Shown here piece by piece: positions 46,450-57,392 of a DNA stretch of 64,000 nucleotides. The notes under the pieces are model-generated. The model did not search any database. It saw only the letters and a list, made by a program, of their open reading frames with translations, and was not told where the DNA came from. The number at the start of each line of letters is the position of its first letter. Position 1 is the first letter of the stretch. The stretch comes from Zeus faber (lineage: Eukaryota; Chordata; Actinopteri; Zeiformes; Zeidae). The DNA lies in assembly GCA_960531495.1 (NCBI GenBank), contig OY482860.1:17608462-17672461 (forward strand), given 5' to 3'. The position numbers and the translations under genes were made by a program.

Positions 46450-46930
46450 AATTTACTTGAACTTTACTTTATTTGAACTCTGTGTGAGATTTGAAGTGTA
46501 GTTGGTGTTGTGATATGGGGATCCTTGGTGCTGATGAATTGGTGAGTACACTGGTTGTGGTGGTCTAGGAGGTGGCATGTTTTTCATCAGTTCCCTCAAC
46601 AAGTTGCTCTGGCTGTCCTGCATCTCTCTCCACATGGTCATCTGCCTGTCCCTTGCTCCCGCTCCTGTTCCATTGCCTCTCACTCATGTTCAATTGTCTC
46701 CTTTCGCACCCATTCTACGCACTGCCTCTGTTCGTGGATTTGAAGGCTCTCCTTCTCATGGAAGTCCCAATCTATCTCGGCAAAAAGTTGTCGCATGCCA
46801 TTTGCTGCATACTGGAGACTTTCTTTGCCCTCTTCTTTGGAGGCTGGCGAGGAGATTCTCGAAAACATTGTGCACAAACAAACAGCTTTAAACAACAACA
46901 ACAAGTTAGTCACCAATGCAATTTCATCCA
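46450..46930 (-). pseudogene. putative degenerate coding fragment, unknown family
   Basis: Two minus-strand frames join end to end. 46931-46680 is charged and helical (KEEGKESLQYAANGMRQLFA, EQRQCVEWVRKETIEHE). 46683-46453 continues with MTMWREMQDSQSNLLRELMK and a Pro/Tyr/His-rich tail (PPRPPQPVYSPIHQHQ). A helical stretch followed by a Pro-rich tail recalls C-termini of accessory DNA-binding proteins in some DNA transposons. I recognise no domain, so this is tentative. One frame change would be needed between the halves. Confidence 0.3.
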
Positions 46931-47002
46931 TGTAGATCTAAATAAAATATCACCTTTATGAGGATTGCAGGAAACTTTTTCAAGTTGAAAGATTTTAAAT
47001 TT

Positions 47003-47776
47003 TTTGCTGAACAACGCCGATCGATGGTTTCCTTTATAGCGAGTATCCAGGTGAAGATAATTTTACACACACACGGAGACATGGAGGGGGCATGGAGGGG
47101 CCGTGTACCAACATCAACAAGACGAGGATCCAAATTAAATTCACTTGTCTGTGAAAACTCTGTTTTGTTATTGATTACGAGAAGCGGGTGGAGTAAGATC
47201 TGAATCATATCGCAGACTTTAATCTGACCAATGCAATAGATCCAAGTCAGTTCCGACAGCGATGCTGAATCTGATATTATCCCGGATTTGGATACATTTC
47301 AAACAGCGGATTTCAACCTGAATGTGACGATGAAACAGAAAATTTTCAAGAACCACTGGAGGAGACCAACGATATGCCCATTGGAAGAAGAAAGGAAGAA
47401 GTTGATGATGTGATGAAGTCCATTGAGGTTGGTGATTTTAAATAAAATAAAATAATTCCACTTTTATAAAACATGTATATTCTTGCTGTTAAATAAAAGC
47501 TTTTTTAAAAACAAAAATAGTTGTGTTCATTCAGCAGTATGTTAATTAGCCATGTGGCTTTGGCTGCCCCATTTGCATTCTGGGAGCTGGCTGAATGAAG
47601 CCAAGTCAAGATAAGATAATCAAGGTGATTATCTCAGAAACAAGGTTTGCCACACCGTTGTCATTAACAAGTCATAGCTTTAAAAATATTTGCTTGATTT
47701 GCACAAGTGACACCTTGTTCGGAAGCTCTGATTCTCCACTTTCAAATTATGTAGGAAAACAATGTGGTGGCTCACA
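47003..47776 (+). mobile_element. TGTGACCC element, copy 1 (5'-truncated)
   Basis: Starts within the shared upstream region (aacaacgccgatcgatgg), runs through the ORF region (gattacgagaagcgggtgga; aacagcggatttcaacctga), ttaaataaaagc, and the 3' block (gcattctgggagctggctga; ggtgattatctcagaaac). It ends gtggtggctcaca. The left inverted repeat is missing. The reading frame is dead: initiator ATT, TAA after nine codons and a deletion in the middle. Same orientation as the other copies. Confidence 0.85.
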
Positions 47777-48581
47777 TTTTTTAATTTTAAGACTGAAAAA
47801 ATTTAGAACTGAATGCTGGATACTAGTGGAAAATTGTAGAATTAACTAATCTGACGACTTTCAGCAGCAGACTCCATTCCTTTGTTCCGTGGGACATCCT
47901 TGCCATGTGGAACATTCCCCTCACTGCTCTTGATCTTGCCATTTGTGATCCAGGCCCTACTGCTGCATTGGCGGTGGTCTCCGTGCAGATCCAAACTGCT
48001 TGCCAGAGCCCCGGGGTTTGCAGAATGTCATATATGGCATATATCAAAATAAGGCCATTTCAATCTCCCGCTGCCACTTTTCCCTTGGTGATCATTTATC
48101 TAAAAAATCGTACTTATGACTTGGGTCTTCTGCATCATTACGTTCTCTTGTAGAATTCCTGTTATTTTGTCATACCCTGCAGCATCTGTTCCAGACAGCT
48201 CCCTCTCAATTTCACCCTCTGCTCAGACTGAGATGAGCTCCCTTATTCCTGAATCTGTCCAGTTTCCATTCAGTCTTGAAAAAAAGGAGCTTGTTTGCTA
48301 TCAAAATAACTTATATTGCTTTTCAAATCGCCCGCAGATTCAAATATGTCATCAGCGGAGTTCTTTGATTGGTTTGCTCGCTCCATGTGAAAGTTCTGAT
48401 GTCAGACTGCCATAACCCTTTACATGCTTGTCCCTGCAGAATATCGATCCCTCCTCCTATACACGTATGACCCAATTCAGGAAATGTTCCGGAACATATC
48501 AGCGATAGACTGCATGTGTGAAAGGGATTTAAACATATGCTCCATTGGACTGCACAGGGAGAAGCTACAGAGCAGTGGTAT
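47777..48581. other. unassigned sequence
   Basis: No gene or transposon recognised. It resembles unique non-coding DNA. Confidence 0.35.
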
Positions 48582-48785
48582 GTCTCTCAGTATTAGAGTA
48601 GTCAGTTTCTCACTAGTACAGTTATAGGTTTCTCAATACTAGAGTGTTTCTCAGTAGTAGAGTGGTTTGTCTCTCATTAGTAGATTGGTAAGTTTCTCAT
48701 TCATAGAGTGGTACGTTTCACATTTGTAAGTTTCTCAGTAGTAGAGTTGTACGTTTCTCAATAGTAGTCGAGCGGTAAGTATCTG
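48582..48785. repeat. minisatellite, 23-bp unit, about 9 units
   Basis: Units of the form GTTTCTCAGTAGTAGAGTGGTA repeat with point changes. Most are 23 bases, with shorter (15, 18) and longer (26) variants near 48620, 48717 and 48752. No coding frame is maintained. Confidence 0.93.
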
Positions 48786-49476
48786 ATAATTAATAAACAA
48801 GACCCCTTGACTTCCAAGATAAAGAAATGTTATTAAACCAAATGTTGAAGAGGTATTGCCAGTGCTTTTTGGCACGAAATGTCTCTGTTGAATTTACCTT
48901 TGTCCATTCCTTCCTACATTCTTTAGGGGATTTCCCATGCTGGATTTCCAACCGCAATTGAAAAAAAGAAAAAGAAAGTAAAAAGAGCCACGCCAAGCAT
49001 GACATTAATTCATGAGGTGTAAAGTCAAAGTCAATACAGTCGGAACAGAATTATGCTACGGTATCCCCCCGTCCATGGCCATGTGAGTAAAACATGTCGC
49101 TAGCGTTCGCCGCTTGGTGGCTGGTGAGTAGAACTTGTCACAGTTTTATGCAAATATCTATATCATGGGCTCTGAAATTGGAAACGTCACTCCTTGACAA
49201 CAGAAATAAGTAAAAAACTGAACATGAAATAACCCCGTGATTCAATTAATTAATTAAAGGGTTTTCACTTTGTTGTGAGGACTGTTAGACTGGAGCTGTT
49301 TTTACATTTCAATTTGAATTTATTTGAAATTCCCTTTGATACAATTATTTCCATAAAAGTTGAAACTTTCTAGATATTTTAACAAATATTTTAATGCCTA
49401 AAATAATTGTAAATAAATTAAATTAAAAACTAAAATATATTTTGTTAAATTTGTTTAAAAAGTCAATATTTAAATA
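48786..49476. other. unassigned AT-rich sequence
   Basis: 49020-49200 is moderately GC-rich; 49210-49470 is very AT-rich. No gene recognised. Confidence 0.35.
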
Positions 49477-49947
49477 TGTGACCCACAGCCGCAAATCCCG
49501 CTGTCTCGCACATTTCTAAAATCGCCAGGAGCAGCCAAATGAGTTGATAAAACCTTTCTTGAAGTAAAATTAAATTTTTCCAGATTCGTGTTCCTGTGTG
49601 TTTTTTTTTTTTTAATCTCTCAACATATTTTCAAAACCGAGTTTGATTTATAAATAGTAGAAAAATGTTAACCCGTGGAGTTAAATATTCACGTTAGATT
49701 ACATGGGGAAACGCAGTTCACTTACTGAGATGCTGAATAGCGCTGAACAGCGTCTATCGATTGTTTCCTTTAAAGCGTCCAGGTGAAGATCATTGATCCA
49801 TATTCCATGTGATGTGAAGTCGCAATGTGAAACTGTTTTGATAGAGTTCAACCTTTAAATCGTTCTACTTTTACACACACACAGAGACATCGTTGTGGAG
49901 GGGGCGTGTACCAGGGTGTACCATCGAGTAGGAATTGCTGACGGCAC

Positions 49948-49961
49948 TGACGTCACTTCCG
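49948..49961 (+). promoter_or_regulatory. CRE/ETS-like motif upstream of element ORF (copy 2)
   Basis: TGACGTCACTTCCG: a palindromic cAMP-response element overlapping an ETS site, about 60 bases before the ORF start. The same 14 bases occur at 57856-57869 in copy 4. In copy 3 the site is decayed (gctgtcacttctg). This suggests a promoter of the ancestral element. Confidence 0.6.
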
Positions 49962-50021
49962 TAAACAAGATGAGGATCCGGTTTCACTTGTCTGTGAAAA
50001 CTTTCATTTCCCTGTGTTGTT

Positions 50022-50321
50022 ATCGATTACGAGAAGCGGGTGGAGGAAGATCTAAATCATATCGTGAACCTTAATCTGACCAGTGCGATAGATCCAAGTC
50101 AGTCTAAACAGAGCGTACTGGACTTAATTTTCCACGATGATAGTCGATTCTCCAACAGCGATGCTGAGAACGACAGCACTGCTGAATCTGATATTACTCT
50201 GGACTTGGAGAACATTTCAAACAGCGGATTTCAACCTGAATCTGACAATGAAACAGAATATTTTCAAGAACCACCAGAGGAGACCAACTATACCCTACAA
50301 TGTTTCAACGAAAGAAGTTGA
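50022..50321 (+). pseudogene. acidic ORF of the TGTGACCC element, copy 2
   Basis: Frame starting where copy 3 has ATG, but here ATC (IDYEKRVEEDLNHIV), open for 100 codons. It shares VLDLIFHDDSRFS, SDAENDSTAESD, LDLENISNSGFQPESDNETE, YFQEPPEET with copy 3, then a shift moves it out of frame to a stop at 50319-50321. The segment is strongly acidic and Ser/Asn-rich, probably disordered. Function unknown. Confidence 0.8.
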
Positions 50322-50858
50322 TGACGTGATGAAGTCCGTTGAGGTTGGTGCAGATTTTCAGATTTCACATTTCAGATTTTCCGAGACTTATATTATTGAT
50401 AGACTCGAGAGATACATTGACTAGATTTTGTTGTGTTGTCCGTACTTTTAAACTCCAAAATAATTCCACTTTTATAAAACATGTATATTCTTACTGTTAA
50501 ATAAATGCTTTTTCAAAAACAAATATAGTTGTGTGTTGCTGACGCTGTTCAACATTGTTCATGATTGGCCAATTGAACATTATGTTAAGTAGCCATGAGG
50601 CTTTGTTTGTCCGCCAACCTCATTTGCATTCTGGGAGCTGGCTGAATGAAGCCAAGTCTGGGGAAACTTTGGAGGTGATTATCTCAGAATCACAGTTTGC
50701 CACACCCTTGGCATTAACAAGTCATAGCCTTAAAAATATTTGCTTGACTTGCAAAAGTGACATCTTGTTTGGAAGCTCTGATTCTCCACCTTCAAATGAT
50801 GCAGGAAAAAAAAGTTGAAAGCTGCCAAATGACCCTAAAGTATGCGGTGGGTCACATA

Positions 50859-52403
50859 TATGTAAATAAAGTATCTCTTTCTCACCTATTCCCATATTGT
50901 GAATGCCACAAATAAAAAAATATATTCACTATTTAGAGGAGAGAATAGAAATTGTTTTTTCGAGGGTAGGTCAATCCCACCCTCCTACAGTGCCGATCCC
51001 AGGAAATTTGAAATTAATAACACGATGGTACACGACGGGCACCTGGATGGGACAGGGCGAGTGTGCCATGTACGTGTCGGGGTCCACACGCGTTCATTCA
51101 TCACTTCATTCTCATTGTAATGAGCCCCCTAATCCTAAGTCTTTCATGTGGTCATTGGAGAATAAGCAGCAATGGAAAAAGCTAGTGGGGGGGGTCTTGC
51201 TGACAAATGCAGGTGGCACTAAACAAAAGTGTATGCAAGGAAGAAAGGAAGAAAATAAATGTCCCTCTCAGTTTTAATCGCTTGCCATTTTGCATGTTTG
51301 ACACATTCCCATTTCCGTTTCCCTTTCAGGGAGTCGTAAGTGGTTTGAAATTTCCAGTCACGCTAATGTGATAATGACAGTCTTTGCTTCTTCTAATTCA
51401 AGTTGGCAAACAGAAAAGGGGAAAAGTGAGAGTATAATCGGCAAGCCCCCAAACTGTGAAGTCTTTAATGTTTCCATCCTTTGTCCCAAGAATATTAGAT
51501 TTTGTATAAGCACATAACCCGGATGCAATAAACCCCTGGTTTGGCTGAGTGTTATTTCTCTGTTTGCTGGTGAAAATTGACGAAATAAGCCACAAATGTG
51601 CAGAGGAATGATAGCAACATTTGCCGCTGATATTCTCTGGATTTCATTTGGGGTGCCATCTGGAAAAGGGGAATTGGCTGAAGAGCCTTATAAACTGAAG
51701 ATAAATGACAAGCAAGAATCACATATTTTGTTCTGATCTGATTATCTCTATTTAAAGGGAATGCTTAATGGTAATGGTAGAAAGAGGGATAAAACATTGC
51801 TGCAAATGGAATTACTCGCAAGCTAATTTAACAAGCGAATTAGACATGAGAGCAGAACATTTGACAGTGTTTTCTTTTTCCCGCTAGTTATCCAATTGGC
51901 TTCTTTATTCTAGTCCTCTGCAGGTTAGTGTGTTCCCTGCTATGTATCCATGATCTTGGATCTTGGATCAATGGTCAGTTCTTGTCCAGAGAGCTGTTCA
52001 ATAAAAATCTCACAGATCACTTACTTTACTGCAGGGTTGCCAAAGCCAGAGGTGTCTTTCTTTCTTTCTTTATTTCTTTCTTTGGTATTCACACATCAGC
52101 AGTTTTGGGTTCTAGAACTCCACTTGTCTTGTAATTCGTCTAAGGGATGAAGGCGGCTGTCAAAAGTGATCCACTTTGCAGCACAATCGTTTTACCGACA
52201 CGGCCCCAGATTGTACCTGGAGTCCTGCGAAATGCCCGGCTCCGTGTATAAGAGGGTCTCACTGGACAATCTATGCAGTGTTTCCTGCCCTGCCCTCGAT
52301 CCCTCCATAGTGTTTCCAGCAACAGGCAAACAGGATCGCTGATACACCAGTGATTGGTTTGACTTGGAATGACTCGACTCCCCCTTTCTGCTAATCAATA
52401 ACA
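50859..52403. other. repeat-poor sequence, candidate conserved non-coding region
   Basis: 51280-52010 lacks any recognised repeat and has a balanced, motif-rich composition (aatgtgataatgacagtctt, gaagagccttataaactgaa, gcaagctaatttaacaagcg). A short TTTC run lies at 52055-52085. Open frames here are short and featureless. Confidence 0.4.
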
Positions 52404-52407
52404 ATAT

Positions 52408-52450
<43 letters not shown>

Positions 52451-52460
52451 GATAGATAGA
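52404..52460. repeat. (AC)n-(TA)n-GATA compound microsatellite
   Basis: About 10 AC units, about 13 TA units and three GATA units, ending 27 bases before the left TA of copy 3. Confidence 0.95.
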
Positions 52461-52487
52461 CACACATTATATACATATGTGACCCAC

Positions 52488-53755
52488 CGCAGCAAAACCT
52501 GACTTGTCGCGCATTTCTAAGTTCTCCACGAGCCGCCAATTAAGTTGAAAAAACCTTTTCTCTGTTTTCTCTGTGTATTTTCAAAGCAGAGTTTGTATTA
52601 TAAATAGTAGATAAATGTTAAACCATCGAGTTAAATATTCCCGTTAGATTACATGGGGAAATGCAGTTCACTTCCCAAGAAGAACAGCACGAACAACGCC
52701 GGTCGATCGTTTCCTTTAAAGCGACCGTCCAGACGAAAGCCATCCCTCCATATTCCATGTGATGTGAAGACACAATGTGAAACAATTTTGATAGAGTTCA
52801 ACCTTTAAATTAACCTTTAAATTACGTGTTTTATACACAGATCTGGATACGTTGTGTAGGCGGCATAACACGCAAAGAAGAAAAGCTGTCACTTCTGTAA
52901 ACCAGACGAGGAGTCTTCGGTTTCACTTGTCTGTGAAACTTTCATCTCTGTATTGTTATGGATTATAAGAAGCGGGTGGCAATAGCTCTAAATCATATTG
53001 CGGACCTTAGTCTGACCAGTACGATAGAGCCTTGTCACTGTAAGCAACATGTGCTGGACATAATTTTTCGCAATGATAGTCAGTTCTCCGACAGCCACGC
53101 CGACAACGACAGCAATGCTGAATCTGATACTGGCTTTATCCCAGACTTGGAGAACATTTCATACAACGGATTTCAACCTGAATGTGACGATGAAGCGGAA
53201 TATTTTCAAGAACCACCGGAGGAGACTGACGACATGGCCGTAGTTGTTACAATGGAAGAAGATGATGACGTGATGAAGTCCATTGAGGTTGGTGATGCGG
53301 ATTATGAACAAGAAGCAATGCACAAGATTGTCAAGTTTACCGGCAAATGCAGCCAGGGGTGAAAAGAAAATGAAAAGAGGCCACAACCAGGCTCTCAGAG
53401 TGTAGCTGTTTTAGGGTTGGGGTTAGTCCACATAATACCTCAAATTTGAAGAAGATATTTGGCATACACACATTTATATATTAAATAACACACAGAGGTT
53501 GATATACAAAGACTATTATTACTGACAGACTCTACATTTTGTTGTCTGTTTGTTGGTCCTTGTGGGAGCTGTCTGAATGAAGCCAAGTGCGGGGAAAACT
53601 TTGAGGGTGATTATCTCAGAAACACAGTTTGCCGCACCCTCGTCATTGACAAAGCATACACACCTTGTTTCGAAGCTCTGATTATCCACTTTCAAATGAC
53701 ATTGGGAAAAAAGTGAAATGGCACCAAAAATACCTAAAATTCACGGTGGGTCACA
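52488..53755 (+). mobile_element. TGTGACCC element, copy 3 (full length, 1268 bp)
   Basis: Left end TGTGACCCACCGCAGC and right end, read inward, TGTGACCCACCGTGAA, both within TA (52486-52487, 53756-53757). It contains the shared upstream region, the best-preserved acidic ORF (52958-53362), and the 3' block (tgggagctgtctgaatgaag, ggtgattatctcagaaac). The segment between ORF and 3' block (53363-53560) is shared with copy 4 but not with copies 1 and 2. It is directly followed by a CA/TA microsatellite. Confidence 0.92.
52958..53362 (+). CDS. acidic ORF of unknown function in TGTGACCC element, copy 3
   Basis: 134 codons with ATG, the only intact version in the window. Residues 1-35 are basic/helical (MDYKKRVAIALNHIADLSLT) with Cys/His (CHCKQH) at about 27-32. 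Residues 35-115 are very acidic and rich in Ser, Asn and Asp (SDSHADNDSNAESD, PECDDEAEYFQEPPEETDD, MEEDDDVMKSIEVGDADYEQ). The last 15 are basic (MHKIVKFTGKCSQG). The stop is immediately preceded by ggggtg, which could be a splice donor, so this may be a first exon of a longer ancestral protein. Equivalent frames are broken in copies 1, 2 and 4. I recognise no family; acidic N-termini occur in several transposase types. Whether it is expressed is unknown. Confidence 0.45.
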   Translation: MDYKKRVAIALNHIADLSLTSTIEPCHCKQHVLDIIFRNDSQFSDSHADNDSNAESDTGFIPDLENISYNGFQPECDDEAEYFQEPPEETDDMAVVVTMEEDDDVMKSIEVGDADYEQEAMHKIVKFTGKCSQG

Positions 53756-53768
53756 TATACATATACAG

Positions 53769-53769
<1 letters not shown>

Positions 53770-53812
<43 letters not shown>
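53770..53812. repeat. (CA)n microsatellite with TA flanks
   Basis: About 19 CA units followed by tatatattta; adjacent to the right end of copy 3. Confidence 0.96.
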
Positions 53813-53817
<5 letters not shown>

Positions 53818-55348
53818 TTATAAATATACATGTGTGGATATATGTATGTATGTATACTGTATGAAGCGCACACCACACACGCTATTGGTCTCATTTTGCA
53901 TTGACCACCAGGTGGTGTTACATTCACACTCTTCTGTGGACTTGAATGACTTCCGGCCGAGGCAACAGACCTCAGACGTCAGTTGTGTACATGAGGCTTG
54001 ATGATGATATCAACAAATTTGCTTTAATTACTTTAATTTTACAATAGGAGAAATACATCCATTGCTGGCGTCCTAGTGAGGAACTGTATGTGTGCCAATG
54101 TTCCTGGCTAATGATACAGGCCATACTCAATCTACCTATTTCTACATGCTAATATCAGCGATACCACACCTGGAGTGCTCTGGTCGGCATATGGTCATTG
54201 CTTTGATTTTCGGGCCAGATATTCTGAAAAGGAGGAGCAAGAAGTTTACCTGGAACACAATCAACTTTTTACATCGCAGATCATTTTTACAAAGTTTTCC
54301 ATCATGATTTCCTGCAACTTTCTAGTCCAACTCCAAGTCAGCCTCTACTTTTATGTGTACGCTCTTGGTGTACAAATAAACAATATCAGAAAATTAGGTC
54401 CTAATCTAGAGTCCTTTGGTTGAGCTTGTGCTAGCATGGGTCTATTATTAATTAATGGAAAGAACTAAATCATCTAAAGAGCAGAAGCCACTGGTTGCCC
54501 CAAAAATGCTGAAAACTTTGACAAGCATTGTCAAGCCTTGTTTTTATCCATTTATGACATAGGAACAATTTAATCCCTTCTTCTGATTCAGGTTATCACA
54601 AGTTAAATTTGAGTGACATTAGAGTTGTCATTCTAATTTCAATCCCTGACACTGATCCCTGGGTCCTTGTCTTTTGTGTACATGTCTGTGGAGGTGTGAG
54701 TTATCAGGGAGCACATCAACCTTAGCTTGATGTGAAGAATTCTACGTCATTGCAACAATCTGTAAATAATTGGGGCATGACTGGCAATTAGTGAACAAAG
54801 AATTTAAACGACTCAGGAGTCTGGAGTCACTTCAATAGTATCATGATTTTAGCAGAAGTTATTTTCTTCATGTTTCACAAAATATGTAACATGTAATCCA
54901 AGAAAAAAAACCACCTTTTTCCTTGAGGTAAAATGACATTTCTTACAAATCAAAGAAATAATACATAAGAATGATTCTATGTTTGGGTGAGGATTGTGCA
55001 ATAAACCTTTTTTACAGTCTCCACATCCATTTTATTTTACCTCCAGATGGAATAAAAAATTTAAATGTATTAAATTGATTACCTCAGACCCATGACTTGC
55101 CTTGAGTTGATTGTAGTGTGCGTGCGTGCGTGCGTGCACTTCGCTCTATGATTAAAACCTGCTGCACAGGAGGGAGAACGTTGTGATTCATGGTCACACG
55201 TAGAGAAGCCCCACCTCCATCACACACGCATTTTCCCACTTGTGTCTTTGTGTCGTTGTGTGTCTCCCTGGGAATATCTGATGGAACATGGCGGTAATAA
55301 AACGTCTAAAATCCAATCATAGCCTTGACTAAGTCTCTGACTCTCCCT
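53813..55348. other. unassigned sequence
   Basis: No gene recognised. 53915-53935 holds accaccaggtggtg, a short palindrome. 55110-55138 is a GTGC/TGCG strip. The rest is AT-rich. Confidence 0.35.
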
Positions 55349-56042
55349 CAGTGATGCACGACTCGCAAACGATTCAGTCGTTGCGAACAAATTATTTTCA
55401 ATGAGTCGAGTCACTTGGGCCAAAAGAGTCTTGACTCTGTGGGTGCAGTTGGACATAGAAGAGGCGTTCACTGGGGCTTGAACCTCAATTCACGAATGAA
55501 AAGAGTGACGTGCCCCAAACAAGTGCCTTGAGTTTCGATTTAGTGAGTGGGAAATTGAGCGAGTGACTTGAGTGACTGGAAGTAAATACAGATAATAACT
55601 AAGTTATTGTGGAAAAAATCTAATTTGGCATAATTCCGACTGATTTACACTGACAGATTTACACACATTGATTTAGATTTCCACCACAATAAATAATCAA
55701 CTTTTGTGATTCACACAAATTGTTGTGAGGGACTGAGGCTAAAAGATGGAGAAAAAATAAACCCACACCCACTCACATTCGTCACCCGAATCCGACTCAC
55801 TGAATTGAAACTTAAGGAGCTTGTTGGGCTGTGTGGGTCTTGAGGCGTGATTCTTGACTTGCAACTGACCCTCTGCTGTTTTCGTTTGCGAATCGAGAGT
55901 GGGGTTTCACCGAGCACCTGCATGTCTCGCTGCCTTTATCAAGTCACAAGCAAAACAAGCAACTCTTTTGGTGGAGTGACTTCTGAGTCATTTAAAAGAT
56001 TTATTCGCTATGAAATAATCATCCGCGAGTCTTGAATCACTA
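55349..56042. mobile_element. non-autonomous DNA transposon-like element with ~26-bp imperfect inverted ends
   Basis: Left end CAGTGATGCACGACTCGCAA; right end, read inward, TAGTGATTCAAGACTCGCGG. The interior is rich in gactcg/gagtc words and has no coding frame. An 8-bp duplication was not found (flanks ctctccct and tcacatag). hAT affinity is suggested by the CAGTG start only. Part of the interior recurs at 30343-30470. Confidence 0.65.
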
Positions 56043-56660
56043 TCACATAGTAGTAAATCATTATATACTGGGTGCAATACTGTATATTCATGCAATTTAT
56101 TCATACGTCAATCTTTTTTTTTTTTTTTTAACTGAATAACTCAGTTTAGTCGAAGCAACCTTGCATATTAACTACTGTACAGAATTTCATTGAGCAAAAT
56201 CACCACAATTTTTTTGCCGAAGCAAGGTGGATTTTTCCAAGATTTCACGTCAGATATGTAGGCCTACACATCCGACCAATAAACGTAACACTTTTTGTTA
56301 TGAGATATTTTGGTTTCTGGGGTCAGTGTGAATCCATCACTTGTCATGCACGCGGCACGTAAAATTTCTGTGCTGTTTTAAATCAGAAAACATCGCCAAC
56401 ATAAGTTCACGATTAGCAAAGAGAGCAACGCCTCGGCTAATCCTAGCCGGGCTTATTTGTTATATCTGATTAAGTTTCTCATTACTGTCACTTCAACTCG
56501 GTACGTGCCGAAGCAGAACCAGTTGTGTGAGCCATATCTGTTTAATCACAGAGCCATTATTCGTGTTCTTTAGTGGATCTGTGGGTGACGAGGCAGGGCT
56601 GACAGGTCGGGGGCGACGGGGGGATGATAGAACGGTGGCTGCTCCCTAATGTTTATACCA

Positions 56661-56692
<32 letters not shown>

Positions 56693-57392
56693 CGGTGTGG
56701 CAGTGCCAGCTTCCCATCAGCCAAACACTGCCTGGGTCCACACTCCTACTGCCACTCCAAAGTCATCCTGTTGAATAATGCAGTGTGTGTGTTGGCGTGG
56801 CCGTGCTAATTGCACACAGATCCTCCTGTGGAGGATGAGATTCGGTTCTTGACGTGTCACTTAGTAAAGAGTTACCAGGGGTAACGATGATCGGGGTGAT
56901 CATCAACGGCAAAATGGTCGCATCACGCTGTGAAAGCATCGCTAACCAGACACTGCTCACGGTGGAGCCAGGACGCCGGTTTCCTGTCATGTCCGGGCAG
57001 CCTTCAGGCAGAATTCAAATAAAATGTATTTCCTGAAGATTGGAGGTCAAGAAAATCTGGAGAGGAGCAAAAAGTTACACCTAGGACAGTGTTTGATGAG
57101 AGAAATAAGACACATGGGAGAAATTCTTGACGTAAAAAAAGAATATATATAGCATATTTTTTTCCCACAATAAATATAAAAAATTACCTAACCATTGCTG
57201 CAAAGCTATCGTGCTATAATGTTATATATCATCATATTCTATTATCCATTAACATTAATATCCATTATTACAAAATATCATGGAGGCAGTGGCTGAAGAG
57301 GTAGAGCAATCACTGCACGTGGTCCGAACTACAAGTTATATAAGTTAAAGGATTGCAAAAGAACCCCAGACATCCACATTCTTCTCATTAAG
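56043..57392. other. unassigned, partly repeat-poor sequence with (AC)n
   Basis: 56380-56600 and 56760-57020 look like unique, balanced-composition DNA. An AC run lies at 56661-56688 and a T run at 56117-56130. No gene recognised. Confidence 0.35.

Larger units (their letters stand above)
49477..50856 (+). mobile_element. TGTGACCC element, copy 2 (full length, 1380 bp)
   Basis: Left end TGTGACCCAC...CGC and right end, read inward, TGTGACCCACCGCAT. Both are flanked by TA (49475-49476, 50857-50858). Internal order: shared upstream region (tttataaatagtag, gttagattacatggggaa, tccatattccatgtgatgtg), CRE/ETS-like motif 49948-49961, ORF region 50022-50321, ttaaataaatgc near 50500, and the 3' block (gcattctgggagctggctga, ggtgattatctcagaat). 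No transposase is encoded. Confidence 0.9.

Noticed and set aside
53363-53400. Possible continuation of the acidic ORF after the TGA stop by readthrough
   Set aside because: Downstream sequence has further stops in all frames and the four copies do not conserve a frame there; splicing is the better hypothesis.
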